Source: Portibacter marinus
Lineage (GTDB): Bacteria > Bacteroidota > Bacteroidia > Chitinophagales > Saprospiraceae
Assembly (NCBI RefSeq): GCF_021533195.1
Contig: NZ_JAJNKB010000003.1
Coordinates: forward strand, 755,591-819,590
Direction: 5' to 3'
DNA length: 64,000 nucleotides
The notes beneath the pieces were generated by a model. The model was not told the origin of the DNA, searched no databases, and was given only the letters and a program-made list of their open reading frames with translations. Of this stretch, positions 24,896-33,833 are shown piece after piece (position 1 is the first letter of the stretch; every line of letters begins with the position of its first letter). A program made the translations under genes and the position numbers.

Positions 24896-26150
24896 GCTTT
24901 TAAATTCTTTAGTCTTATATTTTGTTCCCGAGGCCCACAATATGGATAACCTCGCCTTGAGAGCCAGCCGTATTCGAATATCGGTATATTTAATAGGTAC
25001 GATTGCCTGGCTCCTATTTGTAAGTGTGAATTATGTCCATTTTGAGTCCATGGTTTTTGTCAATTTGGTTTCAGCAAGTCTGAGTCTGTTGGCTGCATTC
25101 TTAAATAAATTTGGTTACTCAAAATCTGTAAGTGCTCATGTTTTCTTATTAGGGAATACAATCGGAATTGCTACCAATGCCATGTTTAGTGGTGCACTCA
25201 CTTCTACCATAGAGGGCCTCCTGCTTATTCCCGCAATAGCTATGTTAATAGGAACCAGAAGAACAGCATGGATTTGGCTGCTGATTTGTATTGTCTTTAT
25301 TACTGTGGTTTATTTTCTTTTGGAATCGGGATATGAAATTCATAATTATATCAGTGATGAGAACATGAACAACTATCTGTTCACAGGTGTCCTGGGAATG
25401 CTCGTGGCGCTTTACTTCTGTTTATTGGTATTTAGGAATGAAAGGGTGTTAGCTTATGATGAATTAAAGGATGTCAATGTGAAATTGGATGAAGAAAGGA
25501 ATCGATCTGAATCACTACTTCTTAATATTCTTCCACAAGAAGTTGCTCAGGAACTTAAGGATAAGGGATCAGCAAAGGCTCAATATTATGATGATGTCAC
25601 GGTTTTATTTACAGATTTTAAGGATTTCACAAAGATAACTGAGGATATGGCTCCTCAGGAATTATTGGATACCATCAATACATGTTTTATAGCTTTCGAC
25701 GAAATCATCTCAAAATATAACATTGAAAAAATCAAGACCATTGGAGATAGTTACATGTGTGTGGGAGGTTTGCCTATTCCTAATGAACAGCATGCCCAAG
25801 ATATTGTATCCTCTGCGATAGAAATAAGGGATTTTATGGATAGCTATAATGCAAAAAGAAGAGATGAAGGTAAAATTCCATTTCTCATAAGAATTGGAAT
25901 TCATTCTGGATCTGTTGTCGCTGGAATCGTAGGAATTAAGAAATACGCTTATGACATCTGGGGAAATACGGTCAATCTGGCAAGCCGAATTGAGAGTACC
26001 GGAATCATCGGGATGGTCAATATCAGTAGCTCCACTTATGAGTTGATAAAAGATGATTTCGAATGTCAAAAACGGGGAGTGATTAATGTAAAGGGAAAAG
26101 GAGAAATGACAACGTATAGTGTCATATCGAAAAACCATGAACCCCAATGA
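24876..26150 (+). CDS. Membrane-bound class III adenylate cyclase
   Basis: 424 residues. Residues about 30-195 hold six hydrophobic segments, then a short coiled coil (NVKLDEERNRSESLLLNILP), the usual joint before cyclase domains. The catalytic domain shows FTDFKDF (metal Asp), IEKIKTIGDSYM (substrate-specifying Lys and second metal Asp) and YDIWGNTVNLASRIE (Asp for adenine, with the transition-state Asn and Arg). The Lys/Asp pair predicts ATP as substrate. The catalytic half looks close to the mammalian C2-type sequence. It starts within the preceding gene, so synthesis is coupled. A Crp-like receiver at 60952 lacks obvious cAMP-binding signatures, so the effector is unknown. Confidence 0.9.
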   Translation: MGKRLLKLLNSLVLYFVPEAHNMDNLALRASRIRISVYLIGTIAWLLFVSVNYVHFESMVFVNLVSASLSLLAAFLNKFGYSKSVSAHVFLLGNTIGIATNAMFSGALTSTIEGLLLIPAIAMLIGTRRTAWIWLLICIVFITVVYFLLESGYEIHNYISDENMNNYLFTGVLGMLVALYFCLLVFRNERVLAYDELKDVNVKLDEERNRSESLLLNILPQEVAQELKDKGSAKAQYYDDVTVLFTDFKDFTKITEDMAPQELLDTINTCFIAFDEIISKYNIEKIKTIGDSYMCVGGLPIPNEQHAQDIVSSAIEIRDFMDSYNAKRRDEGKIPFLIRIGIHSGSVVAGIVGIKKYAYDIWGNTVNLASRIESTGIIGMVNISSSTYELIKDDFECQKRGVINVKGKGEMTTYSVISKNHEPQ

Positions 26151-26239
26151 TCAAAACCAAATCTATAAGAGGTCACATCCCATCGAAAACTTTGTAAAAA
26201 AAACCTGTTGCGTTTTACATCCATTCTTTTCGCAGGCAC

Positions 26240-29116
26240 TTATCGATTTTCCACCTTGCTCGGCAAAACACCAAACAGCTTCTTAAAACTTTTAGTAAAA
26301 TAAGGCAGGTTCGAATATCCCACCGAATAAGCTACTTCTGACACAGTGCCGGTCTTATTTTCCAACATTCTTCGAGCTTCATTCATCCGAATTTCTACGA
26401 TAAGTTGATTGGCAGATTTATTGGTTATGGCTTTAAGCTTTCGATGCAATTGGGAGCGACTAAATCCCACGCATCTGGCAATATCTTCCACGCCCAACAT
26501 TTCATTATCAAGATTTTCCTTAATACAATGAACCACTTCCTGTACAAATTGATCGTCAATAGACTGCAGAGACATGTCATTAATCAGTGATAGGTCGAGT
26601 GACCGAAACTGAGACCACATTTTCTTTCGAGATTCCACCATGTTATGGATTCTAATGAGTAACTCCTCTTCTTTAAAAGGTTTAGTCAGATAGGCATCTG
26701 CTCCCTGTGATAACTCTTCTATCTTATTCTCAAATCCTGCCTTTGCAGTGAGCATAATGATCGGAACATGGCTGGTTTTTTGGTTGTTTTTTAAGCTATT
26801 ACAAAGTGCAAACCCATCTTTTTTAGGCATCATGACGTCAGTGATGATGACGTCCGGAATATGTTCGAATGCCATCCGCTCTCCCTGATTTCCGTCTTTT
26901 GCTAACAGTGTTCTATATCTTTTAGAGACTATAGAATGGATGTAAGTTCTTAAATCTTCATTGTCCTCCACTACAAGAACGACGTTCTTTTCCGTCCCAT
27001 CTGGAATAAGGTCCTCCCTGGCTATCTCTGGTGTAGAAACGATCTCCTCTCTACTTAGATCGCCTATGATACCCTGTCTTGAATCTTCCATATTAAAAAC
27101 ATTCCGATTTTCCGGCAAGTCCTTTAAGAGGAAAGGCAAGTGTACTTTAAAAGTGGTTCCTTCTCCGATCGTACTATTAACATGAATCCTTCCATTATGT
27201 AATTCAACCAATTCTTTTGTCAATGCCAGCCCAATGCCTGAACCTTTTTCTTCCGACCCTTCCACCCTAAAAAATCGATCAAAAATCTTCTGCTGATCCT
27301 CTGCTTTAATTCCTTTTCCTGTATCTGAAACTTTGAATGAAAGCTGATCATTATTATTATCTACTGACACAGTCACAGTTCCATTAGGAGGAGTATACTT
27401 TATGGCATTGGTAAGCAGATTCGTAACGATTTTTTCTAGTTTATCTTTATCATAGAACCCTTCATCAATCTCTGACGGAAAATGGGTATTGAAATTAATC
27501 GATCGTCTTTCAGCCATACTTTCGAAAGAGAAAACCAAGGACTTAATAAATTCTATTATACCGCCCTTAACCAATGAAAGGTGGACATTCCCGCTTTCGA
27601 GTTTTGAAAGGTCAAGCAGTTGATCTACTAAATTCTGAAGTCTATTGGTATTTCTCTGCAATAGAGAAAAGGACATTTCATCTAAGGTGTATTTCTTGTT
27701 GTTACCCACAACTGTTTTCTTCGCTTGTCTAAGTGGCCCTTGTATAAGTGTTAAAGGAGTTCGGAATTCATGGCTGATATTCGCAAAAAACTTGGACTTG
27801 ATTTCATCTAAGTCATGAATGCGCTGCATTTCTGCCACCTTCTTTTCGGATGCGAGCTTTTCATCATTGGCACGCTTCGTCAGAATTTGCCTTCTGAAAG
27901 CGATGCCAAAAGAGAAGATGACAATCTGTAATAAAATTCCCCAAGCGTAGGGATCGACCCAAACGCGAGCAATAATACCTGCTGACCATAAACTACCGAC
28001 AGTAAAAAAACTTGAACCGATAATTGCTCCTATACCAAAGTAGCGAGCTAGATTGTCCTTTTGTACGGCAATGTAAATACTCAGTAAAGTACCTAAGAAA
28101 GATAGAAAAGCTAAAGCATGATAATGATATCCCAAGCCAAAAAGATGGGGTTTTATATCAGTAGTGATTGCAATTAACATCACAATTATTATCTCAACAA
28201 TAATTAGGAGTGATAGTCCTAACATTAGACGATCGATGACAGGAAACTTCTCCTTTGATCTGATAAAAGAGCGTCCAAAAAACCAGAAAACGAAGTAAAT
28301 GCCATTTGCAATAAACATCCACGTAACTGAAGCGTGAGGATAGAAAAAGTCGAGTAAGCCACCTATTCCCATAAACTGTGTCGCACAGCAAAATAATAGC
28401 CATATAGAAAAGAATAGAAAGGTCTTATCCTTCAAGTAGATATATTGTAAGATGTGATAAAGCAGTATTATAAAAGTCACGCCAAACATAAAAATGTTAA
28501 AGGTGTTATTTCTCTGAAAGATCTGATGGTAGTAGGGTTGAGTAGGACCCCTCAAGTCGATTCTGAAGAAGGCTGGAAACCCAAAGTCATTACCTTCAGC
28601 TCTAACAACAAGATCCACCTCCTGGTCCACCGGAAAGTAGTCCATTTTAATTCGATTCAACACCCAATTCGTAGCAATGTCGCGTTCATTTCTTTTATAT
28701 CCTGGTCCAGCTTTTTTATGAAAGGCGAGTTCTCCATTGACAAAAGCGAAAAAGTCCACTTTGCCATTGCCCTTGTTCCATGCAGGTCCACCAATGTAAG
28801 TATCCCTTATGTGAAGAGTCCACCCTTTAAGTGTTTCTGAGGTTCGCAATCGTATCTTACCCCAGTAGAATTTTTCACCTCCAAATCCATGCTTTAACTC
28901 AGTTCCATTGAATGAGCTTAAAGAAGTATCAGTAAGTATTTGTATTTCATCGTACTTTCGCTCCGGATCTGAAAAGACCTTTAAGTGTGGATTCAACTCG
29001 TGAACAGGATATTGTATATCGATTACATATACTGAATCAGACTGTGCTGCAGACTCGTCATGCCAGAAAATGAGAAAAAAGGTCGCTATGAAAAGCTTTG
29101 TAATGGTACCACGCAT
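26240..29116 (-). CDS. Hybrid two-component sensor/AraC regulator with 7TMR-DISM input, copy 1
   Basis: 958 residues. A signal peptide, then an extracellular jelly-roll-like domain (WGKIRLR, HIRDTYIGGPAWNKGNGKVD), seven membrane helices (about 205-405), a coiled coil, HisKA with His449 in NISHEFRTPLTLI, HATPase (NAIKYTPPNG, DTGKGI, GSGIGLALTKELV), a receiver with Asp760 in IITDVMMPKKDG, and a C-terminal AraC helix-turn-helix (residues about 860-958, with VAYSVGYSNLPYFTKSFKK). All catalytic motifs look intact. It combines sensing and DNA binding in one chain. It is the last gene of a minus-strand set behind LytTR and DUF5602 genes. A close paralogue lies at 45399. The targets are probably the surface cluster between them (inference). 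Confidence 0.92.
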   Translation of the reverse strand: MRGTITKLFIATFFLIFWHDESAAQSDSVYVIDIQYPVHELNPHLKVFSDPERKYDEIQILTDTSLSSFNGTELKHGFGGEKFYWGKIRLRTSETLKGWTLHIRDTYIGGPAWNKGNGKVDFFAFVNGELAFHKKAGPGYKRNERDIATNWVLNRIKMDYFPVDQEVDLVVRAEGNDFGFPAFFRIDLRGPTQPYYHQIFQRNNTFNIFMFGVTFIILLYHILQYIYLKDKTFLFFSIWLLFCCATQFMGIGGLLDFFYPHASVTWMFIANGIYFVFWFFGRSFIRSKEKFPVIDRLMLGLSLLIIVEIIIVMLIAITTDIKPHLFGLGYHYHALAFLSFLGTLLSIYIAVQKDNLARYFGIGAIIGSSFFTVGSLWSAGIIARVWVDPYAWGILLQIVIFSFGIAFRRQILTKRANDEKLASEKKVAEMQRIHDLDEIKSKFFANISHEFRTPLTLIQGPLRQAKKTVVGNNKKYTLDEMSFSLLQRNTNRLQNLVDQLLDLSKLESGNVHLSLVKGGIIEFIKSLVFSFESMAERRSINFNTHFPSEIDEGFYDKDKLEKIVTNLLTNAIKYTPPNGTVTVSVDNNNDQLSFKVSDTGKGIKAEDQQKIFDRFFRVEGSEEKGSGIGLALTKELVELHNGRIHVNSTIGEGTTFKVHLPFLLKDLPENRNVFNMEDSRQGIIGDLSREEIVSTPEIAREDLIPDGTEKNVVLVVEDNEDLRTYIHSIVSKRYRTLLAKDGNQGERMAFEHIPDVIITDVMMPKKDGFALCNSLKNNQKTSHVPIIMLTAKAGFENKIEELSQGADAYLTKPFKEEELLIRIHNMVESRKKMWSQFRSLDLSLINDMSLQSIDDQFVQEVVHCIKENLDNEMLGVEDIARCVGFSRSQLHRKLKAITNKSANQLIVEIRMNEARRMLENKTGTVSEVAYSVGYSNLPYFTKSFKKLFGVLPSKVENR

Positions 29117-29158
29117 AATAGAAAAATGCCGATCCCAAGAGAGACCGGCTGTTTAAAA

Positions 29159-29920
29159 TTAATCAAATTTTTGAAGATTCATCAGGGTAAGAGAATGTAA
29201 ATCCTCATTTGAATCATAATGAATTCTGTAAGCATTCGGATAAAATCCCTCTTCCATCCATTTTTCCGGCTGTCGTATTTCTTTCTCTACATGCTCTTTA
29301 CTATCGAGGAACTCCTTCGTCACCATAGGTTCAAGGAAGTTGAGTTCTCCATTATATTTACCATATAAGAAGGTGTGTGTAAATTTCCCAGTACCCGCAA
29401 TTTCCGGTGAAGTCACATCAATAATATGTGCACCCATTCTCGGAACTCCACCTGGTGTTTCGGCATACAGCGGAGCCAAATTTTCAGGTGCCAATGGCTT
29501 ATTAAACTCCACGGAATCGAAAGGTGTGATCTGATCGCGTTCAGCTTCATTCATAAAGTAAAAATGGAAATCAAAATGCGGTAGATCATACACCATCATC
29601 GGAGGATGTCCGTGAGCGTTCCAGTCCATAGTAATGTGATCATAAGGTGCCACGCTAATTTCGGAAGGAAGTGCCAATGTGAATTCTGTTGGCAAAAGCC
29701 CTTCTGTAGGTAGATCATCCATCACTGCTCCATCGAACCTGATTCCAATGCTTGTTGGTGTTTGATTCGCGTCGGTCTTTACATAGGACCATGCGAATCC
29801 ATCACCGATTGCGACTTTTTGACCTTCATACTCCGTAGGAAGTTCCACGATAGGATCTTCGTTTTTGGTACAGCTAAGTGTGAGTACCATCATGCTGAAA
29901 ATTAAATATTTGAAATTCAT
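29159..29920 (-). CDS. DUF5602 (TTHB210-like) lipoprotein
   Basis: 253 residues with signal peptide MNFKYLIFSMMVLTLSC. The core HGHPPMMVYDLPHFDFHFYF, with its His-rich PHFDFHFY motif, together with APLYAETPGGVPRMGAHIID, is typical of the secreted DUF5602 / TTHB210-like family. The His residues suggest metal or small-ligand binding, but no function is established. It lies between the LytTR regulator (20 nt) and the hybrid sensor (42 nt) on the same strand, so the three may form one transcript, with this protein possibly a periplasmic input. Confidence 0.75.
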   Translation of the reverse strand: MNFKYLIFSMMVLTLSCTKNEDPIVELPTEYEGQKVAIGDGFAWSYVKTDANQTPTSIGIRFDGAVMDDLPTEGLLPTEFTLALPSEISVAPYDHITMDWNAHGHPPMMVYDLPHFDFHFYFMNEAERDQITPFDSVEFNKPLAPENLAPLYAETPGGVPRMGAHIIDVTSPEIAGTGKFTHTFLYGKYNGELNFLEPMVTKEFLDSKEHVEKEIRQPEKWMEEGFYPNAYRIHYDSNEDLHSLTLMNLQKFD

Positions 29921-29940
29921 ATCAATTGGTATTTATGTGT

Positions 29941-30333
29941 TTAAATAATGGTGAAATATCTTTTTATGGCTTCCAGGGTGGCGTTTTTCTTGGCTCTGGA
30001 AATGGGTAGTGATATTGATTTTTGGAGTTCTACTTCGTTGCCAATGGCGGTCACTTTATTAATATTGATTAAGTAAGACTGATGTATTCTGATGAACGAG
30101 TGATTCAATGCTTCACCAACTGATTTTAGCGTCTTAGAAAGCAATATTCTCTGACCACCTTCCATGTAAATGTGGGTGTAATTCGCATCGGACTGGCAGT
30201 AGAGAATATCTTTCATGTCAATGATTTCTATTCTATTCTTGAGTTGTATAGCCAATTTCCTATTGCTCTTCCTCGGAACAAGATTGAGCGTATTATACTG
30301 CTTTTTGGTTGCTTTTAGTGCCAATGTTTTCAT
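29941..30333 (-). CDS. LytTR DNA-binding protein without a receiver domain
   Basis: 130 residues: a basic N-terminal arm, then a LytTR domain with KNRIEIIDMKDILYCQSDAN, YTHIYMEGGQRILLSKTLKS, LNHSFIRIHQSYLININKV and a final beta block. The usual N-terminal receiver domain is missing, so activity may be set by its amount or by a partner kinase. It lies divergent from the YadA-like/S74 surface protein gene, which makes that promoter a likely target. A TACCTTTG box on the minus strand (30386-30393) lies about 53 nt upstream of its ATG. Confidence 0.85.
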   Translation of the reverse strand: MKTLALKATKKQYNTLNLVPRKSNRKLAIQLKNRIEIIDMKDILYCQSDANYTHIYMEGGQRILLSKTLKSVGEALNHSFIRIHQSYLININKVTAIGNEVELQKSISLPISRAKKNATLEAIKRYFTII

Positions 30334-30385
30334 TATGAAGGAGTTTTATTTTTTAGCCAGAAAACGGTTTCTCGATTTCTTCATT

Positions 30386-30393
30386 CAAAGGTA
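30386..30393 (-). promoter_or_regulatory. Minus-strand -7 box for the LytTR gene
   Basis: CAAAGGTA on the plus strand reads TACCTTTG on the minus strand, a full match to TAnnTTTG. It lies 53 nt upstream of the LytTR ATG. No clear -33 element. Confidence 0.45.
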
Positions 30394-30541
30394 TGGCGAT
30401 GATTAAATGTATGCTGACACATTTGTTGCAATAACTTTTTAATTTGTTGCAGAAGCCCTGTCTTTATTCATTTTGCCTTCCTATGCTACAGAATTGCCAT
30501 CAATTGCGACAAGAATGAAACTGTAGCGTAATGATTCCCTC

Positions 30542-30549
30542 TATGTTTG
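30542..30549 (+). promoter_or_regulatory. -7 box for the YadA-like/S74 gene
   Basis: TATGTTTG is a full match to TAnnTTTG, 93 nt upstream of the ATG at 30643. The long leader contains the shared 20-nt element. Confidence 0.5.
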
Positions 30550-30564
30550 TATCGAACGATAGAA

Positions 30565-30584
30565 ATACTCCATTTAAGTGATGT
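30565..30584 (+). promoter_or_regulatory. Shared 20-nt leader element, copy 1
   Basis: ATACTCCATTTAAGTGATGT matches 18 of 20 bases of the element at 33692-33711. It sits in the leader, 58 nt before the S74 gene. Confidence 0.45.
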
Positions 30585-30642
30585 GCAGGTAGGTCAATGT
30601 GAGCATTTTTGGAGAATTATGATATCCTAAGAAAATAAAAAG

Positions 30643-33477
30643 ATGAAAGCAATCCCTCAATTCTCTAGTATACTGTTTTCAATAATATTTGCCTTGCTAT
30701 GCCTTGGCCAAATGAACGGACAAGAAAAAGTGATTTTCGGCTCTGACTATGCGCCTTCTATTGGAAATACAAGCGATACCATTCTATTTTGGGGAAATGA
30801 TTTAGGGTACCTTAGAGCCGGTAGGGTAATCGATTCAGATGCCTGGTCACCTGGAAATATCGGAAAGTTCTCCATGGCTTTTGGACATAACACTTTGGCT
30901 TCCGCTCTTTACACAACATCTTTTGGTGCATATAATGAATCAACAGCGCAGTACGCTACTACCTTTGGTATATACACAAAAGCTACTGCAGATGCAGCAA
31001 CAGCCATGGGTTTTCAGAGTGAAGCCAATGGATTCAATAGTTTTGCTGTGGGTCGAGGCACAAAAGCACAAACTGCTTCTAGTAGTGCGCTTGGACAATA
31101 TAATGTTGCATCTGGAACTCCGGGCAACTGGATTTATGCCGATCCACTATTTGAAATAGGAAATGGATTAAGTGATGGCAAAAGATCTAATGCATTGACG
31201 GTAATCAAAGATGGCAGTCTACTTTTGGGGTATCATGACTTTTTCCAAGACGGAATTTTAATTGATACCACTCTACTTTTTTTTCATAGGGAAACAGGAG
31301 CTTTCAGAGTTGGTAGATTAGGGCAATCAAATCAATGGTCAATAAACAATCTGGGGCAGAGTTCATTTTCAGCAGGTAGGGAAACAGAGGCTTCAGGCAA
31401 CTATTCACAAGCATTTGGAATAGGTAGTAAAGCAATGGGTTCTGGTTCATTTGCAGCAGGAAATTTTAGTGAAGCAATCGGTAATAGCTCGTTAGCTATA
31501 GGAAGTCAAGTAAAGGCTACTGCCTCATCATCATTTGTGATCGGTCATCAAAGTGAAGCAAAAAAATTTGGAAGTGTTGTTCTTGGCTTCGATAACATTG
31601 CAGAAGAAAGCTATGATTTTGTTGCTGGTTCTCAGAATCGAACCTCTGGCGGAAATGCCACTGCTCTGGGCCTGTTAAATACAGCATCAGGTGCGGTATC
31701 AACAGCCTTGGGCATTAATTCGACAGCAAGCGGTAATTTCTCTACAGCAATCGGTTATGGTACCACTTCGAATGCTTATGGAAGTATTGCTCTAGGTAGG
31801 TATAATGAAGGAGTTGGAAATTCCTATCAATGGCTTGATACTGACCCTATTCTGGAAGTAGGAATAGGAACAGAATCCAATCCAGAGAATGCAGTTACTG
31901 TACTAAAAAATGGAAAATTTAAACTCAGAAACTATTCCTTTCCAGTAAGCGCGGGTGAAGATGGAGAATCATTAATATCTGATATTAATGGTGAATTAGA
32001 TTGGGGGCTTTCCGGAATTTTTGAAATAGTCAATGATAAATTTGAAGGAGATGTAATACACACAAAATCTAAGTACACGAATTATTCAGTATTGATCGGT
32101 AGTGATAGATTACCCAATGAACTGGGACGAGATACTTTTATGTTTTTTAACAAAGCAAAGGCAGCATTCAGAGCAGGGGAAATATTAAATTCAAACTGGA
32201 ATACAAATGCTACAGGATTTGGATCTGCAGCATTTGGCTTTCAAACAGTTGCCTATGCGGATTTTTCTTTTAGTGTTGGTGATTATTCACAATCTTATGG
32301 CTTGCATAGCTTCTCGATGGGATATCAGTCTACATCAGACAAAGCATATGGACTTTCTTTTGGCAATCAATCATCTTCAGCTGCTGAGTATGCTGTAGCA
32401 ATTGGGAATCAAAATAGTGCAGTTGGATACGGAAGTGTTGCTATGGGAATCGAGACTTCTTCTAATGGATTAGGTTCCTTTTCAGCAGGTCGTGAAACGC
32501 GCGCAGGTGGTGATGGAAGCGTAAGTTTTGGTTCTTTCGGTTATGCGGATGGAAATAATTCCTTTAAAGCAGGATTCAACAATTTTGTTAAAGAAGATGT
32601 AGGCACCGCATTTGGTCAGGGTAACAATGTAAATGCCATAGGAGGATTTGCGGCAGGATTGACGAATGTTGTCAATGGAGCATTCAGTGCCACATTTGGT
32701 GAATCATTAATTAGTACAACCGATAATTCCTTGATAGCTGGAGCGTATAATAATTATACTGCTGGAGAGCTATTTGCAGTGGGAAACGGTACAATAAATA
32801 AAAGAAGTAATATTCTTTCAGTTACTGGTTATTCTGTAGCCATTGGGTCATCAACCCAAACAGGCCATTTAGGCGTAATAGGAAATTTAAGTCTTACTAA
32901 CAACGATAATAGTCGGAGTTTTTCTGCATCTGGAGATGGAGATATAAACATGTCTGGATCTTTGGACATAAATGGTCGAATTATATTTAGTGATTTTACA
33001 AATGGTTACAATTATAGAATCGGTCTGCCCAACAAGTCGGATTTTATAGGTTCTGCAATGGCATATTCATGGAATACCTATTCAGATAAAAGAGTTAAAC
33101 GTGAGGTTAAACCAATAAATTATGGCCTTCATTCTATACTCCTCCTTGAGCCTGTTCAATACCACCACCATAGCAGTAAGTTTGAAGATAAACGACTAAT
33201 TGTACAAGAAGACTATGCAGAAGATATTGGATTTTTAGCGCAGGAAGTGTACGACATCATTCCGGAAATCGTGGGAAAACCCACTCATGACAATGATGGA
33301 TTATGGTCTTTAAATTATGAGAAGCTGACGCCGGTATTGGTCAAGGCAATTCAGGAGCAGCAGGAGGAAATAGAAGATTTAAAAGATACCGTTCGACTTT
33401 TAGTAGAACAACAACAAGTCTTAGTAGAAAAGGTAGCGTCCATCCAGGTTAAGGATGAGAAAACAATAACTGAATGA
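30643..33477 (+). CDS. YadA-like head-repeat surface protein with C-terminal S74 intramolecular chaperone
   Basis: 944 residues with signal peptide (LLCLGQMNGQ). Residues about 60-760 hold many YadA/Hia-type head repeats (SSLAIGSQVKATASSSF, ATALGLLNTASGAVSTALG, and so on), each about 14-16 residues with the A-x-G pattern of a trimeric left-handed beta-roll, in two blocks separated by a hinge near residue 430. The C-terminus is a peptidase S74 domain: SDKRVKRE (predicted self-cleavage before this Ser, about residue 814), IGFLAQEVYDIIPEIV and a terminal coiled coil. S74 domains trimerise fibres and then cut themselves off, as in phage tailspikes. A trimeric cell-surface fibre is expected. No T9SS sorting domain is visible, so the export route is unclear. 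Confidence 0.85.
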   Translation: MKAIPQFSSILFSIIFALLCLGQMNGQEKVIFGSDYAPSIGNTSDTILFWGNDLGYLRAGRVIDSDAWSPGNIGKFSMAFGHNTLASALYTTSFGAYNESTAQYATTFGIYTKATADAATAMGFQSEANGFNSFAVGRGTKAQTASSSALGQYNVASGTPGNWIYADPLFEIGNGLSDGKRSNALTVIKDGSLLLGYHDFFQDGILIDTTLLFFHRETGAFRVGRLGQSNQWSINNLGQSSFSAGRETEASGNYSQAFGIGSKAMGSGSFAAGNFSEAIGNSSLAIGSQVKATASSSFVIGHQSEAKKFGSVVLGFDNIAEESYDFVAGSQNRTSGGNATALGLLNTASGAVSTALGINSTASGNFSTAIGYGTTSNAYGSIALGRYNEGVGNSYQWLDTDPILEVGIGTESNPENAVTVLKNGKFKLRNYSFPVSAGEDGESLISDINGELDWGLSGIFEIVNDKFEGDVIHTKSKYTNYSVLIGSDRLPNELGRDTFMFFNKAKAAFRAGEILNSNWNTNATGFGSAAFGFQTVAYADFSFSVGDYSQSYGLHSFSMGYQSTSDKAYGLSFGNQSSSAAEYAVAIGNQNSAVGYGSVAMGIETSSNGLGSFSAGRETRAGGDGSVSFGSFGYADGNNSFKAGFNNFVKEDVGTAFGQGNNVNAIGGFAAGLTNVVNGAFSATFGESLISTTDNSLIAGAYNNYTAGELFAVGNGTINKRSNILSVTGYSVAIGSSTQTGHLGVIGNLSLTNNDNSRSFSASGDGDINMSGSLDINGRIIFSDFTNGYNYRIGLPNKSDFIGSAMAYSWNTYSDKRVKREVKPINYGLHSILLLEPVQYHHHSSKFEDKRLIVQEDYAEDIGFLAQEVYDIIPEIVGKPTHDNDGLWSLNYEKLTPVLVKAIQEQQEEIEDLKDTVRLLVEQQQVLVEKVASIQVKDEKTITE

Positions 33478-33833
33478 AAACTTTGCTCATCGAGATTAAG
33501 CACAAGAAGATGCTATTGCAACAAAAGTACCAAACAATGACCCAAGAGTAAAAAAGTTGTAACGACTATGTACCGAACTTTAAACTATTGAATCATTCTA
33601 TAATCCTGTTTAAAAAAACGTACAACCAATAAAAAACGCGGTTCCCTCTTTTGTGCCTATGGAGAAGCTGAAATAGTTCATGCTCAAAGACATACTCCAT
33701 TAAGGTGATGTATGAGATCTTGCGAATCTTGATCTTTGGAAAATTGCAACGCAAAAAGGGCTTGTTGAAATTATACAGTATACATGAGTTCTAGGCCCAG
33801 TAAAATCTAAAATTGAAATAAAAACTAAATACG
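33478..33833. other. Regulatory leader of the surface-protein operon
   Basis: 356 bases with no gene. It shares two stretches with the leader of the S74 gene: TTCCCTCT (from 33642) and the 20-nt element at 33692-33711. No terminator hairpin for the S74 gene was recognised. Confidence 0.45.
33692..33711 (+). promoter_or_regulatory. Shared 20-nt leader element, copy 2
   Basis: ATACTCCATTAAGGTGATGT, 18/20 identical to 30565-30584. It lies 122 nt upstream of the SUMF1-domain gene, so the two surface transcription units may be co-regulated. Confidence 0.45.

Larger units (their letters stand above)
30394..30642. other. Divergent regulatory region between LytTR and the S74 surface protein gene
   Basis: Non-coding. 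It holds a plus-strand -7 box TATGTTTG at 30542-30549, a 20-nt element at 30565-30584 shared with the SUMF1 gene leader, and a near-match (TAGGTCAATG, 30590-30599) to the recurrent CATTGACCTAAA motif on the minus strand. LytTR sites were not recognised by eye. Confidence 0.5.
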
